Shown here: positions 25,126 to 33,387 of the stretch, piece by piece | Position numbering within the stretch: the stretch's first letter is position 1 | Layout of the letters: the number at the start of each line of letters is the position of its first letter | Source: an uncultured Desulfobacteraceae bacterium | GTDB taxonomy: Bacteria; Desulfobacterota; Desulfobacteria; Desulfobacterales; Desulfatirhabdiaceae | DNA: 51,486 nucleotides | Reading direction: 5' to 3' | Assembly: GCA_903953895.1 (NCBI GenBank) | Contig: CAJBLH010000053.1 | Location: 1 to 51,486, forward strand | Notes under the pieces: generated by a model | What the model saw: the letters and a program-made list of their open reading frames with translations, nothing else | Database searches by the model: none | What the model was told of the DNA's origin: nothing | Made by a program: the position numbers and the translations under genes

Positions 25126-25392
25126 ATGGATTTTTCAGATAAGCCAGACTGGCTGGGCCCTATTTATTCCGTAACCCTGATCAATGCGTGGTACGCCGCT
25201 CTGAATTTGCACCTGGCTGAAAAAGGTGTTCTCACGGATGAAGACAGGATCGCTATCCTGGCCCGTGTTCAGTCCCAGTGCAGGGATATGGAGCATTATT
25301 TGGCCACCGAAGCGCAGCAACCGTTTTCCACACGGGAGCTGATGAAAAAATTTGAAAAAATCGCAATGTTTTCCGCGCGATCTCAGCTATAG
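25126..25392 (+). CDS. Small hypothetical protein
   Basis: An 88-residue helical protein (YSVTLINAWYAALNLHLAEK, ARVQSQCRDMEHYLATEAQQ) with AAGGTG before the ATG. No family recognised. It ends 30 bases before the promoter of the second cobalamin riboswitch and is probably outside that regulon. No signal peptide or metal motif is visible. Confidence 0.5.
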   Translation: MDFSDKPDWLGPIYSVTLINAWYAALNLHLAEKGVLTDEDRIAILARVQSQCRDMEHYLATEAQQPFSTRELMKKFEKIAMFSARSQL

Positions 25393-25421
25393 ACATTCAG
25401 AAAATTCAATTAAAATTGTTC

Positions 25422-25451
25422 TTGACTTTCCGAATCTACTATCTCTAGAAT
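25422..25451 (+). promoter_or_regulatory. Promoter of the adenosyltransferase riboswitch transcript
   Basis: TTGACT (25422-25427), 18-base spacer, TAGAAT (25446-25451). A start about seven bases on places the aptamer at the RNA 5' end, as for the cobT riboswitch. Confidence 0.5.
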
Positions 25452-25460
25452 CAGCCAACA

Positions 25461-25632
25461 AAGGTGCTTTTCGGAGCTTAAAAGGGAACCCTGTGAAAAT
25501 CGGGGACGAGCCCGTCGCTGTTACCTTCTCCCAGTTTGGATAAATGGGAAACCTGCTGGCCGTTGTGTGTCACTGTCCAGAATCGAGATGGGAAGACCGC
25601 CGATAGGGGAGGAAGTCAGAAGACCTGCCTTA
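25461..25632 (+). ncRNA. Cobalamin riboswitch upstream of adenosyltransferase
   Basis: Second B12 aptamer: AAGGTGCTTTTCGGAGC entry, AAAAGGGAACCCTGTGAAAA, GACGAGCCCGTCGCTGTTAC, TGTCACTGTCC, GATGGGAAGAC and GGAAGTCAGAAGACCTGCC. One conserved position departs from consensus (CGCTGTTAC rather than CGCTGTAAC). A terminator at 25698 follows, so it should switch off the adenosyltransferase and cobalt transporter genes when B12 is abundant. Confidence 0.93.
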
Positions 25633-25697
25633 ACCAAACTGTGCTTGCTTCGCGGACCATGGCGTGCAGATTTTATCTTGTGGATAAACAGGGATAT

Positions 25698-25733
25698 CCC
25701 CGGATTGAATTCTTTCGATCCGGGGTTTTTTTT
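25698..25733 (+). terminator. Riboswitch terminator before the adenosyltransferase gene
   Basis: CCCCGGAT (25698-25705) pairs with ATCCGGGG (25718-25725) and is followed by eight T residues. Confidence 0.88.
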
Positions 25734-25799
25734 ATTCTAAGACCGGCTCAGCGAGCCAGTCTGATTATTGATCGATCTGAAACAAGGAGAGGATAACGG

Positions 25800-26369
25800 A
25801 TGAAAATTTATTCTGGTGGCGGAGATCAGGGAAAGACCAGCCTGTATAGCGGTGAGCGGGTAGCCAAAAGTCATCCATATTTAGAAGCAGGCGGCGATGT
25901 GGATGAACTCAATTCCGTGATTGGCGGCATCAAGGCCCTGCTGCCGTCGGATTGCAGTCATATCATGCCGGATATTCATCAGATTCAATCCAATTTGATG
26001 AAAATTGGGGCCTATATCGCCACCACCCGAAATTCTCCGGCCCTTGATAAAGTGCCTAAAATTTCCGAGGCAGAGATAAAAAACCTGGAAACAGCCATCG
26101 ACACGCTGCAGAATGATTTGCCGCAACTAACTGGATTTATTGTTCCAAACGGGCATATTTCAGCAGTCATGACCCATATTGCTCGAACCATCTGCCGTCG
26201 GACAGAACGCCATGTGGTGGCGCTTTCCCTGCAGGTCGGCGTTGGCGAGGCGCCCAAGCATCTGCGATATCAACTGATTTATCTGAATCGCCTGAGCGAT
26301 TACCTGTTTACGCTGGCCCGCTACTGTAATCATGTGACGGGTGTTTCCGAAGATCTCTGGAAAACGTGA
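25800..26369 (+). CDS. PduO-type cob(I)alamin adenosyltransferase
   Basis: A 189-residue enzyme of the PduO/MMAB family that transfers the adenosyl group of ATP to cob(I)alamin or cobyrinate diamide. Recognised by the N-terminal ATP-binding motif KIYSGGGDQGKTSLYSG, GDVDELNSVIGG and the C-terminal RRTERHVV and LNRLSDYLFTLARY. AAGGAGAGG precedes the ATG. It is the first gene after the second cobalamin riboswitch and is followed by cobalt transport genes, so salvage and synthesis of adenosylcobalamin are regulated together. Confidence 0.93.
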   Translation: MKIYSGGGDQGKTSLYSGERVAKSHPYLEAGGDVDELNSVIGGIKALLPSDCSHIMPDIHQIQSNLMKIGAYIATTRNSPALDKVPKISEAEIKNLETAIDTLQNDLPQLTGFIVPNGHISAVMTHIARTICRRTERHVVALSLQVGVGEAPKHLRYQLIYLNRLSDYLFTLARYCNHVTGVSEDLWKT

Positions 26370-26446
26370 TCCTGTTTCTCTGCCAAGACGGCGTTACCCA
26401 GACCCTGCCCGGATGAAGTTCGAGAAACATCGAACAAGGAGGCGGC

Positions 26447-27451
26447 ATGCATATCGCTGAAGGAATCATTATCGGTAAAGATGCCTTGCTCTATATGGCC
26501 GCTGGTGTGTCTCTGACGGCCTGGGGTGTATCGCGGATCAACATATTTGCCCGGAAGGCCCCGGAAAACAAACCGCTGCTGGGAATGGGCGCCGCACTGA
26601 TTTTCTTCTTTTCCCTGATTCCGATTCCGGCTTTCACAGGAACCTGCTCCCATCCCTGCGGCACACCGCTGATCGGGATGTTGCTGGGGCCATCCATCGG
26701 CATTGTTCTGAGCGCGATCAGCCTCCTGCTTCAGGCGGCTTTTTTTGCGCATGGCGGGTTCAGCACCTGGGGCGCCAATGTTGTGGCGCTGGGCTTCTTC
26801 GGCTGCTTTTTTGGCTGGGGAGGCTTTCGGTGCATGCGAAAACTCGGTATGCCCCTGTGGGCGGCAGGTTTTTTTGGCGGATTGATCGGGGATATCCTGG
26901 TGTATCTTGCATCCGGACTGATTCTCGGCACAACACTTGTCCGGGCGCCCAATCCGCAATATTCCCTCAGTGGCTATCTGCTGGTCATTTATTCGGCCTA
27001 CCTGCCCACGCAACTGCCCATCGCCACGGGGGAAGCTTTGATTACCGGACTTGCACTGCATTACGCCGGAAGACAACGGCCCGAAATTCTGGTTTCACTG
27101 GGGATACTTGCCAAGAAAGATATCAGACAATCCCTTCTCTTTGTGATACTGCCGGTGATGATTTTGCTCTGTGGGGTGGGATCTGCCGCAATATCCAAAG
27201 CGGATGCTCCGCCGGCGGGGGGCGGCGATGTGGATCTATCCGTCCGGAACAGTACTCCCTCCCGATTTTCCGGGATGGATGAGACAGTCAATGACGCCAT
27301 GGCTGTAAAGGCCGGCCGGCCCGCCCGTGAGCCTTATCTGAACACTGAAAGCATGGGGGATTTATGGAATCTCCTGCTACTATCGGCAGGAGGCATCTGC
27401 GGGTTTATCCTGGGACGCAATTGGCATTTGCTCTGGGGAAAATCCAAATAG
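26447..27451 (+). CDS. cbiM: Cobalt ECF transporter substrate-binding protein CbiM
   Basis: A 334-residue membrane protein. The N-terminus MHIAEG supplies the metal ligands Met1 and His2 after which the family is recognised, and CSHPCGTP carries a further His ligand. About six membrane helices follow, then helices and a loop with an extra C-terminal segment (residues 225-330) that ends in one more membrane helix (LWNLLLLSAGGICGFILG). That tail resembles a fused CbiN/PDGLE-type module. CbiM and NikM are close; cobalt is preferred here because of the cobalamin riboswitch and the neighbouring adenosyltransferase. AAGGAGG precedes the ATG. Confidence 0.9.
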   Translation: MHIAEGIIIGKDALLYMAAGVSLTAWGVSRINIFARKAPENKPLLGMGAALIFFFSLIPIPAFTGTCSHPCGTPLIGMLLGPSIGIVLSAISLLLQAAFFAHGGFSTWGANVVALGFFGCFFGWGGFRCMRKLGMPLWAAGFFGGLIGDILVYLASGLILGTTLVRAPNPQYSLSGYLLVIYSAYLPTQLPIATGEALITGLALHYAGRQRPEILVSLGILAKKDIRQSLLFVILPVMILLCGVGSAAISKADAPPAGGGDVDLSVRNSTPSRFSGMDETVNDAMAVKAGRPAREPYLNTESMGDLWNLLLLSAGGICGFILGRNWHLLWGKSK

Positions 27452-27573
27452 CAGTGAAAATATTGATCACCACGAAATACACGAAGCACATGAAACCCAT
27501 GAAATATTAAATTCGTCGCGCCGTTGCTGCGCCGCGTGCAAATTTATTTGCCGAGGCCAAACCGGTGTCATGA

Positions 27574-29262
27574 ATGTTTACGCGAGAACTGGATCTGATG
27601 CCCCTGAACAACCCGTACACCGAATCTGTCGGCATGATGGACATCCCGTCGAGCCGACTGCCGCAGCATGGCTTGTACTGCTGGGATGGGCGGCTGAAAC
27701 TGGCGATGCTGGCGGCGGCGATCGGGCTTAATATTTTTATGGCCCGGTTCTGGCTGTCCGGGCTGATTTTATTACTGGGAATAATCCTGGGGCGTTACTC
27801 CAGAATACCTGTTCGGCAGTATGGGATTTTTTTTCTGGCGCCTGTCTGGGCCACATCGATCGTGTTTGTGGGGTTTTCTGTGGGGTTCGGGGTGGCGCCT
27901 CTGTATCAGGTGGGGCCGGTGACTATATATCAGGAGGGAATACAACTGGGGCTGGCGGCCGCCGTTCGGGTGGCCTGCGACATGGCCTGGATCGCCGCCG
28001 TGTTTTTAACAACCCCGTTCAATTCCTTGATGCAGGCTTTAAGATGGTACCGGGTGCCGATCGTACTCCTGGATATTACTGCCATGGCGTATCGTTACGC
28101 CGGATTGTTATGGGAGGAATTTCACCGCATGAAAACATCGGCGGTGTCCCGCGGAGGGTTTCGCGGATGGATCAACCGCTATCACAGCACAGCCCGGATT
28201 TTATCACAGGTCATTCTGCGATCCTATGACCGATCTCTGCGGATTCAGCACGCCATGTTTGCCAGAGGGCAGCTCTGTGAAAAAAAGATTTTCGATGCCG
28301 CTCACGATTCCGGACAGAATGATTCCTGTCCGAATCGCTGCGACATCACTCCGGTTCTCGGCGATCCATCCGTGCCGGTGCTGATCTGTACCGATGTGTT
28401 TCATGGCTATGCCGAAACCCGTTCGCTGAAAAAACTGTCGATGACGGTTCATCAGGGAGAAATCGTGGCGCTCTGCGGGCCGAATGGGGCGGGCAAAAGC
28501 ACCCTGCTGAAGCTGATCGCCGGAATTCTCAGCCCTGACAGCGGCAATATCACGTTAAGCGGCATATCTCTTGACGTTTGCGGCCGACAGGATATTTTCA
28601 GGCAGGTTGGGATACTTTTCCAAGATCCAAACGACCAGCTTTTCTGTACGCATGTACAGGAAGATGTGGCTTACGGTCCCTTGAATCTGGGCCTCAATGC
28701 CGATGAAGTGAAACGTCGGGTCACCGCCGCCATGGAACTTATGGAAGTTTCCCATCTGGCGCAGCGGCCGATTCACAGGCTCAGTTATGGAGAAATGCGG
28801 CGGGTCGGACTGGCCGGGGTCATTGCCATGCAACCGCCGCTGATTCTGCTGGATGAACCGACCGCCGGCCTGGACCCGGCATCCACCCGTCACCTCATCC
28901 GGCTTATCCGGCACCTGAACAGCCATCACGGGTATACGTTGATCATGGTGACACACGATATCAACATCGCATCCATGATTGCCACGCGGGTCATCATTCT
29001 GGATCAGGGCGAAATCGTGGCGGACGGATCGCCACGCACGATACTGACGGATCGCAGCCTCCTCGAGAATTCACGGCTGGAGCCCCCTTTATTGACCAGG
29101 CTCTTTCAGGAGCTGGACGCTGGTTCCACCGGCAGTGAAATGATTCCGCTCACGATTGAAGAAGCTCTGGAAAGGCTTGCCTGTCTGAAAAACCGACATC
29201 CTTCCCCGGCAGAAGGGTGCAGCCCATGCTCCAACCCGCAGCAAACGGACCAACGTTTATGA
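27574..29262 (+). CDS. CbiQ-CbiO fusion: cobalt ECF transporter T and A components
   Basis: A 562-residue fusion. Residues 35-235 are the CbiQ-type transmembrane coupling protein with two Arg-containing coupling motifs (VSRGG near 191 and MFARG near 228). Residues 270-515 are the CbiO-type ATPase: Walker A GPNGAGKST at 302-310, Q-loop LFQDPNDQLF, signature LSYGE (in place of LSGGE), Walker B LILLDEPTAGLDP and switch His in MVTHD. In most genomes these are separate genes. With CbiM it makes a complete cobalt importer at the inner membrane. A 122-base gap precedes it and the start has no strong ribosome binding site; in-frame ATGs at 27598 and 27634 are alternatives. Confidence 0.9.
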   Translation: MFTRELDLMPLNNPYTESVGMMDIPSSRLPQHGLYCWDGRLKLAMLAAAIGLNIFMARFWLSGLILLLGIILGRYSRIPVRQYGIFFLAPVWATSIVFVGFSVGFGVAPLYQVGPVTIYQEGIQLGLAAAVRVACDMAWIAAVFLTTPFNSLMQALRWYRVPIVLLDITAMAYRYAGLLWEEFHRMKTSAVSRGGFRGWINRYHSTARILSQVILRSYDRSLRIQHAMFARGQLCEKKIFDAAHDSGQNDSCPNRCDITPVLGDPSVPVLICTDVFHGYAETRSLKKLSMTVHQGEIVALCGPNGAGKSTLLKLIAGILSPDSGNITLSGISLDVCGRQDIFRQVGILFQDPNDQLFCTHVQEDVAYGPLNLGLNADEVKRRVTAAMELMEVSHLAQRPIHRLSYGEMRRVGLAGVIAMQPPLILLDEPTAGLDPASTRHLIRLIRHLNSHHGYTLIMVTHDINIASMIATRVIILDQGEIVADGSPRTILTDRSLLENSRLEPPLLTRLFQELDAGSTGSEMIPLTIEEALERLACLKNRHPSPAEGCSPCSNPQQTDQRL

Positions 29263-30146
29263 CGTCTGCTTCTTATGTGCAACCGCTCGAAGCGCAATGC
29301 CCGCAACCAACTCCGATCCTTTCCGCAGAAGCCCTCTTGCGAGAGCTTCTGTTTGATACCGGAGACAGTATTCTGTTTACGGATACCTCCTTCAGCGTGG
29401 TTGAAGCCAATGCCGGAGCCAGTGAAATTCATCGGATGCCACATGAGCGGATCGTCGGCATCGACTGTCTGTCGCTGATTGTTGAAGCGGAAAGACATGT
29501 ACTGAGCAAGGTTTTACAGAATCTGCGGGACTTCGACGGGTGGTCAGGCGAGATGAAAGGTGTCAGAGAGGAAAACCAGGTCTTTTCCATGACGGTCACC
29601 GTCAAACGGCTGCCTTTGCCGGATCGCACGATCTTTTGTTTTGTCATTCGGGACAGGTCGGAATTCCTGTCGCTGCAGGAGCTCCTGCGTCAGGAAAAAT
29701 CGCAGCGTCGGGAATTATATATCACCCTTCGGAACCTGATGAAGGCTTTTGAAAAAGAAAAGCAGGGGCTGGAGGGGGGGATATCCCACAAGATCGAAAC
29801 CGTGCTGCTTCCGGCGATTGAAAAAGTCATGAAAGAACCCAATACGGAGATCCGCAACAGCTACCTGCATATCATGCGGGAGCAGTTGATCCATCTGACC
29901 AAAGGGTTTTCCCGGGAATTGGAGGGGCGGTTTCTAAAGTTGACACGCTCTGAAATGAGGGTATGCCAGTGCATTCAGGAAGGTCATTCCAGCAAGGAAA
30001 TTGCCGATCTGATGAATGTTTCTTTCGAGACCGTGCAGGTGCATCGCCGCAATATTCGAAAAAAACTGGGCCTTTGCGGCCGTAAAGTAAATCTGTACAA
30101 CTTGTTGTCATCCAGGCCCTTGTTTCAAGCCACTTCGATTCGATGA
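29226..30146 (+). CDS. PAS-LuxR transcriptional regulator
   Basis: About 306 residues from the ATG at 29226 (GAAGG upstream); it overlaps the end of the CbiQ-CbiO gene in another frame. Residues 30-150 form a PAS-type sensor (FDTGDSILFTDTSFSVVEAN, FCFVIRDRSEFLSLQ), followed by a helical linker and a C-terminal LuxR helix-turn-helix (LTRSEMRVCQCIQEGHSSKE, VSFETVQVHRRNIRKKLGL). PAS-LuxR proteins of this layout often regulate neighbouring metabolic genes in response to a small molecule or redox state. It stands between cobalt transport and the corrinoid methyl-transfer genes and may activate the latter. Confidence 0.82.
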   Translation: MLQPAANGPTFMTSASYVQPLEAQCPQPTPILSAEALLRELLFDTGDSILFTDTSFSVVEANAGASEIHRMPHERIVGIDCLSLIVEAERHVLSKVLQNLRDFDGWSGEMKGVREENQVFSMTVTVKRLPLPDRTIFCFVIRDRSEFLSLQELLRQEKSQRRELYITLRNLMKAFEKEKQGLEGGISHKIETVLLPAIEKVMKEPNTEIRNSYLHIMREQLIHLTKGFSRELEGRFLKLTRSEMRVCQCIQEGHSSKEIADLMNVSFETVQVHRRNIRKKLGLCGRKVNLYNLLSSRPLFQATSIR

Positions 30147-30310
30147 ACGGCTGACAGGATTGCAAAGAGAGTCTGAAACCAACCCAAGACCATCTGACGG
30201 TTTTCCTGCCCATTCATTCAAAAACGGTTGTCCAATGCACGGCCATGATCTGATGGGGGTCGTTTGAACCACAATTATTTATTGCTCTCAAATACACTGC
30301 CAAGCATAAC

Positions 30311-30328
30311 AGGTATAAGAATATACCT
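30311..30328. promoter_or_regulatory. Perfect palindrome upstream of the corrinoid operon
   Basis: AGGTATA-AGAA-TATACCT, a 7-4-7 dyad about 105 bases before the start codon of the G3E GTPase gene, with no T-run after it. LuxR-type regulators bind dyads of this size, and one is encoded just upstream. A candidate operator only. Confidence 0.4.
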
Positions 30329-30434
30329 ATTTAATAACTGATCGTCTGCATTTACTGCCGGAAAATTCTGTGTCATGCTAAGCTCAAATCAACTGGATTG
30401 AAATGGTCTGTCAACGCGTTACAGGAGAAGGGGT

Positions 30435-31049
30435 ATGATAATTATTCAGGTCGCCGGTTTTCTGGGCTGCGGCAAAACAACTCTGATGCTCAAATTGTCT
30501 CGGAATCTGGCTGCTGGAGGGGCCCGTAAGGTGGCGCTGGTGGTCAATGAAATCGGAGAGATTCCTGTTGATGGAAAAGTGATCGCAGAAAGCGGGATGA
30601 TGATGAAAGACATCGGCGGCGGCTGTATTTGCTGCGAGGTGGCTGCCACGTTTGCAAAAACGCTTTATCAGATATACAAAGAATTTTCCCCTGAATATGT
30701 GCTGGTAGAACCGACGGGTGTGGCTGTTCCGCATCAGGTCAGTCTGGCCGCCAGAATGAGCGGCCGAGACGCCAAAGTGGCCATCGGGCCGGCCATCGTG
30801 CTGTTCGACGCCACCCGTCCCGCCGAACTGTTGGATATGGATATGCTCGGGCAACTGGTTACGACACAGATCAAGGATGCGGATGTGATCGCCATCAGCA
30901 AGGTGGATGCTGTGGATATGGCAGCCGTAAAAGAATCCGTCACCAAGGTTCGGGAAATCAACCCGAAAGCCAGGATACTGAACCTGTCATCTTTTACCGG
31001 GATGGGGATCGACGAACTGACGGATATCATTCTTAACTGGGAGATATAA
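30435..31049 (+). CDS. CobW-like G3E GTPase with CxCC metal motif
   Basis: A 204-residue P-loop GTPase of the G3E family (CobW, HypB, UreG and relatives), which deliver metals or assist cofactor-dependent enzymes. P-loop FLGCGKTTL, Switch-type VNEIGEIPVDG, the CobW metal-binding signature GGGCICCE (Cys64, Cys66, Cys67) and the guanine-type ISKVD are present. It lacks the C-terminal CobW domain, so it is a short member. AGAAGGGG precedes the ATG. It heads an operon with an unknown protein, a selenocysteine-type paralogue, a UroD-type methyltransferase and CbbQ/CbbO-like genes. Likely role: metal or cofactor delivery to the corrinoid system (inference). Confidence 0.82.
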   Translation: MIIIQVAGFLGCGKTTLMLKLSRNLAAGGARKVALVVNEIGEIPVDGKVIAESGMMMKDIGGGCICCEVAATFAKTLYQIYKEFSPEYVLVEPTGVAVPHQVSLAARMSGRDAKVAIGPAIVLFDATRPAELLDMDMLGQLVTTQIKDADVIAISKVDAVDMAAVKESVTKVREINPKARILNLSSFTGMGIDELTDIILNWEI

Positions 31050-31053
31050 GCCG

Positions 31054-31560
31054 ATGTCGAACTTTTCCGATGAAAGTCCAGGGTGTTACACGGAACATGG
31101 CGTCAGCGGCTATGGGGTTGCTGCCAAAATCAGCCGAAGCGAACCCATGACCGAAGATTTCGTAAAATCCATGGCGGAAAGCATGATGCTGACTATCGCC
31201 GGCAAATGCATGGAACTGGGCGCTAAATGCATCGGTCACATCAAATCCCATCTGCGAACCGAGGCCGGTACCATCAAAGCCGATACCATCGGCGTCGGTC
31301 ACGGCAGCTATTCTTCCGGCCGGCTCGAACACCCGGTCCGGGATGTCTTTATCGCCATCAACAGCATCGTTCAGGGCATCCCAGAGGATGCCGTCAAAGC
31401 GGCGACACTGGAAGGGATGCATGACGTGGCCGGTCAGAACGGGCTTTTTGTGGTGAAAGAAAAAGAACACACGTATTTTGACGAGTTCGATTTTACCGCA
31501 TCCAAACAAGACTATATCAAACAGCTTTCCGAACAACTGGATATGGATCAGGACAGATGA
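31054..31560 (+). CDS. Unknown protein of the G3E/corrinoid operon
   Basis: A 168-residue protein between the two G3E GTPases: four bases after the first and overlapping the second by ATGA, so tightly coupled. It has scattered Cys/His (GCYTEHG, GKCMELGAKCIGHIKSHL) and a Gly-rich loop (IGVGHGSYSSGRLEHP). No family recognised with certainty. The context suggests a partner of the GTPases, perhaps the protein that receives the metal or cofactor. Soluble, no signal peptide. Confidence 0.6.
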   Translation: MSNFSDESPGCYTEHGVSGYGVAAKISRSEPMTEDFVKSMAESMMLTIAGKCMELGAKCIGHIKSHLRTEAGTIKADTIGVGHGSYSSGRLEHPVRDVFIAINSIVQGIPEDAVKAATLEGMHDVAGQNGLFVVKEKEHTYFDEFDFTASKQDYIKQLSEQLDMDQDR

Positions 31561-32147
31561 AGATCATCGCTATTTCCGGTATGCGCGGCAGCGGCAAAAC
31601 CACCCTGATCCGGGAACTGATCGCCCGATCGGTAGCTGCCGGCCAAACTTGCGCCCTGATTGTCAATGAAGACGGTGAGGCGTCTTACGATACCGATTTT
31701 CTCCAGCGGCATGGGGTGGCGGCCGAATTCCTGCGCGGCGGGTGAGTGGGCTGTTCCCTGGCCGCCAGGCTGGTGGCCCTGCAAAAAGAACTGAAACGCA
31801 AACATAACCCGGATTTTCTCTTTATCGAACCATCCGAAATGGTCGTCACCCAAGAGCTAAGAGATGTGATGGCCATGGGGCGGCGGGATATCACCTACGA
31901 GATCGGACCCTTGATCACCCTGGTAAACGGGCCGAAATTTGATTCCCAGTGGCAGAATCGATCGTTTCTGATGATCGGGCAGATGAAAGATGCCGATCTG
32001 GTTTTACTCTCCCGATCCGATCTCATGGATGCGTGCGGCATTCATGCGCTTGAACAAAAATTGATGGATTATGTGCGTTCGCTGTTACCTCTCAGTGTCC
32101 CCTGCAACAGGGGTGTCAAGGAAGTGGTGATGGCGGTTTTGGGTTAA
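31557..32147 (+). CDS. Selenocysteine-containing G3E GTPase (UGA read-through)
   Basis: A 196-residue product if the in-frame TGA at 31743-31745 encodes selenocysteine (Sec63). The part before it has the P-loop SGMRGSGKTTL and VNEDGEAS; the part after continues the same fold (CSLAARLVALQKEL, FLFIEPSEMV). Aligned with the paralogue at 30435, the TGA falls exactly on the first Cys of the CobW motif: GGGCICCE there, GGUVGC here, so Sec63 and Cys66 match Cys64 and Cys67. No alternative start with a ribosome binding site follows the TGA. A fitting bacterial SECIS hairpin lies just downstream. The start overlaps the previous gene by ATGA. Automatic annotation would split or truncate it. A true nonsense mutation is the alternative. 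Confidence 0.85.
31743..31779 (+). promoter_or_regulatory. UGA codon with bacterial SECIS-like hairpin
   Basis: After UGA (31743-31745), GGCCGCCA (31760-31767) pairs over eight positions, including one G-U, with UGGUGGCC (31771-31778). The loop is GGC, beginning 23 bases after the UGA. This fits the bacterial SECIS pattern: apical loop 16-37 bases downstream with a G in its first two positions. Confidence 0.75.
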
Positions 32148-32256
32148 TGAATTTTCTGAAAGTCTATAGTAACCCCCCATGTTCGGGGCGGGCACATCGA
32201 AGAACAAAAATGAGCATGTCCATATAAACGAAGCATTTTCAGAAAGGAGTATCACC

Positions 32257-33297
32257 ATGACACCATTAGAAAGAGTTGGAACTGTCCTGCAAGGGGGAAT
32301 CCCCGATCGCGTCCCTGCCGCTCCCCTGATCTGCGGCGCCTCCCGTCGGGTGTACGGCGTGACCTATGCGGAATGGTCACAGGACGGCGAGCTGATGGCA
32401 AAGTCCATGATTCAGGCCCAGAAACTGATCGGATTTGACGGCATTCTGGGACTGGTGGATCTGTCCGTGGAAGCGGCCGATTTCGGGCAGAAAATGGTTT
32501 TTCCTGTCGAGGATACGGCCCACCCTGAATACAATGATTCATTTGTCAAGACACCGGATGATTTTTATAAAATCCAGCCGGTGGATCCGACCAAATCCCC
32601 GCGGATGAAAGAAGTTCTCCGCTACATGGAAATCGTGGCCAATGAAGTCGCAAAAACCGTTCCCATTATGGGTTTTGTTTATGGGCCCCTTGGCATTCTC
32701 GCGATGATGCGCGGAGCGGAAAACCTGTTTCGGGATTGCTACAAACACCGGGAAGCGGTGATTCACGCCGAGGAAGTCATTACCCCTGTTCTGGTGGAAT
32801 ACATCAAGGCCATGTGCAAAACAGGCGTTCACGCAATTGTCATGGACACCCTGTTTGCCTCTCAATCCATCATGAACAAAAAAATGTGGATGGAGATCGA
32901 GGGTCCCTTTACCAAGATTATGGCTGATACCGTTCGGGAATGCGGGTGCATGCCCATGGTACACAACTGCGGCAATGGCGTTTACTTTGATGTCCAAATC
33001 GAGATGATGCAGCCAACGGCCATTTCTTTTGCCTATCTGCCCGATGACTGCAAGGACACGGCGGAACTGAAACAGAAATACGGTAAGAAGACCACCCTTG
33101 TGGGCTATGTCAGCCCGGCGGCTTATGCATTTCTGGGCACTCCGGAGGAAATGAAGCTGGAATGCAAGAAGCAGATCGAGGAGTTGGGCAAGGACGGCGG
33201 GTTCATTCTGGCTACCGGTTGTGAATTTCCCCCCAACGGCAGCCTGATGAATGCCATCGCGATGATGGAGGCAGTGGAGCTTTACGGAAAATATTGA
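32257..33297 (+). CDS. UroD-family corrinoid methyltransferase (MtaA/MtbA type)
   Basis: A 346-residue protein from the ATG with AAAGGAG upstream; the frame is open 26 codons earlier without a good start. It belongs to the uroporphyrinogen-decarboxylase superfamily but has the zinc triad of the methylcobamide:thiol methyltransferases: His236 and Cys238 in MVHNCGNGVYFD and Cys322 in TGCEFPPN. That separates it from true HemE. The zinc activates a thiol or the methyl acceptor/donor. It lies 109 bases after the Sec-GTPase gene in the same direction. Substrate unknown; a methyl donor or acceptor in the corrinoid pathway is likely. Confidence 0.85.
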   Translation: MTPLERVGTVLQGGIPDRVPAAPLICGASRRVYGVTYAEWSQDGELMAKSMIQAQKLIGFDGILGLVDLSVEAADFGQKMVFPVEDTAHPEYNDSFVKTPDDFYKIQPVDPTKSPRMKEVLRYMEIVANEVAKTVPIMGFVYGPLGILAMMRGAENLFRDCYKHREAVIHAEEVITPVLVEYIKAMCKTGVHAIVMDTLFASQSIMNKKMWMEIEGPFTKIMADTVRECGCMPMVHNCGNGVYFDVQIEMMQPTAISFAYLPDDCKDTAELKQKYGKKTTLVGYVSPAAYAFLGTPEEMKLECKKQIEELGKDGGFILATGCEFPPNGSLMNAIAMMEAVELYGKY

Positions 33298-33324
33298 TGA
33301 ATCCGCTGAGATTTCAAAATGTAA

Positions 33325-33387
33325 GCACAAAGGATGCAAAGATAAATCTGGTTTTTACTGGAAACTCTTTGCGATCTTTGCGCCGAT
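33325..33387. repeat. Intergenic imperfect palindrome, GCAAAG family
   Basis: Arms GCACAAAGGATGCAAAGAT and CTTTGCGATCTTTGCGCC. The right arm (33367-33384) is the exact complement of 18 bases at 20651-20668. It sits inside an operon and ends three bases before the start codon of the next gene, whose Shine-Dalgarno it seems to have displaced. Confidence 0.65.

Noticed and set aside
31746-32147. Separate gene starting at GTG after the TGA
   Set aside because: No ribosome binding site, and the product would lack the P-loop; read-through as one selenoprotein explains both halves.
32539-33339. Minus-strand open frame opposite the UroD-type gene
   Set aside because: Shadow of a well supported gene; composition unnatural.
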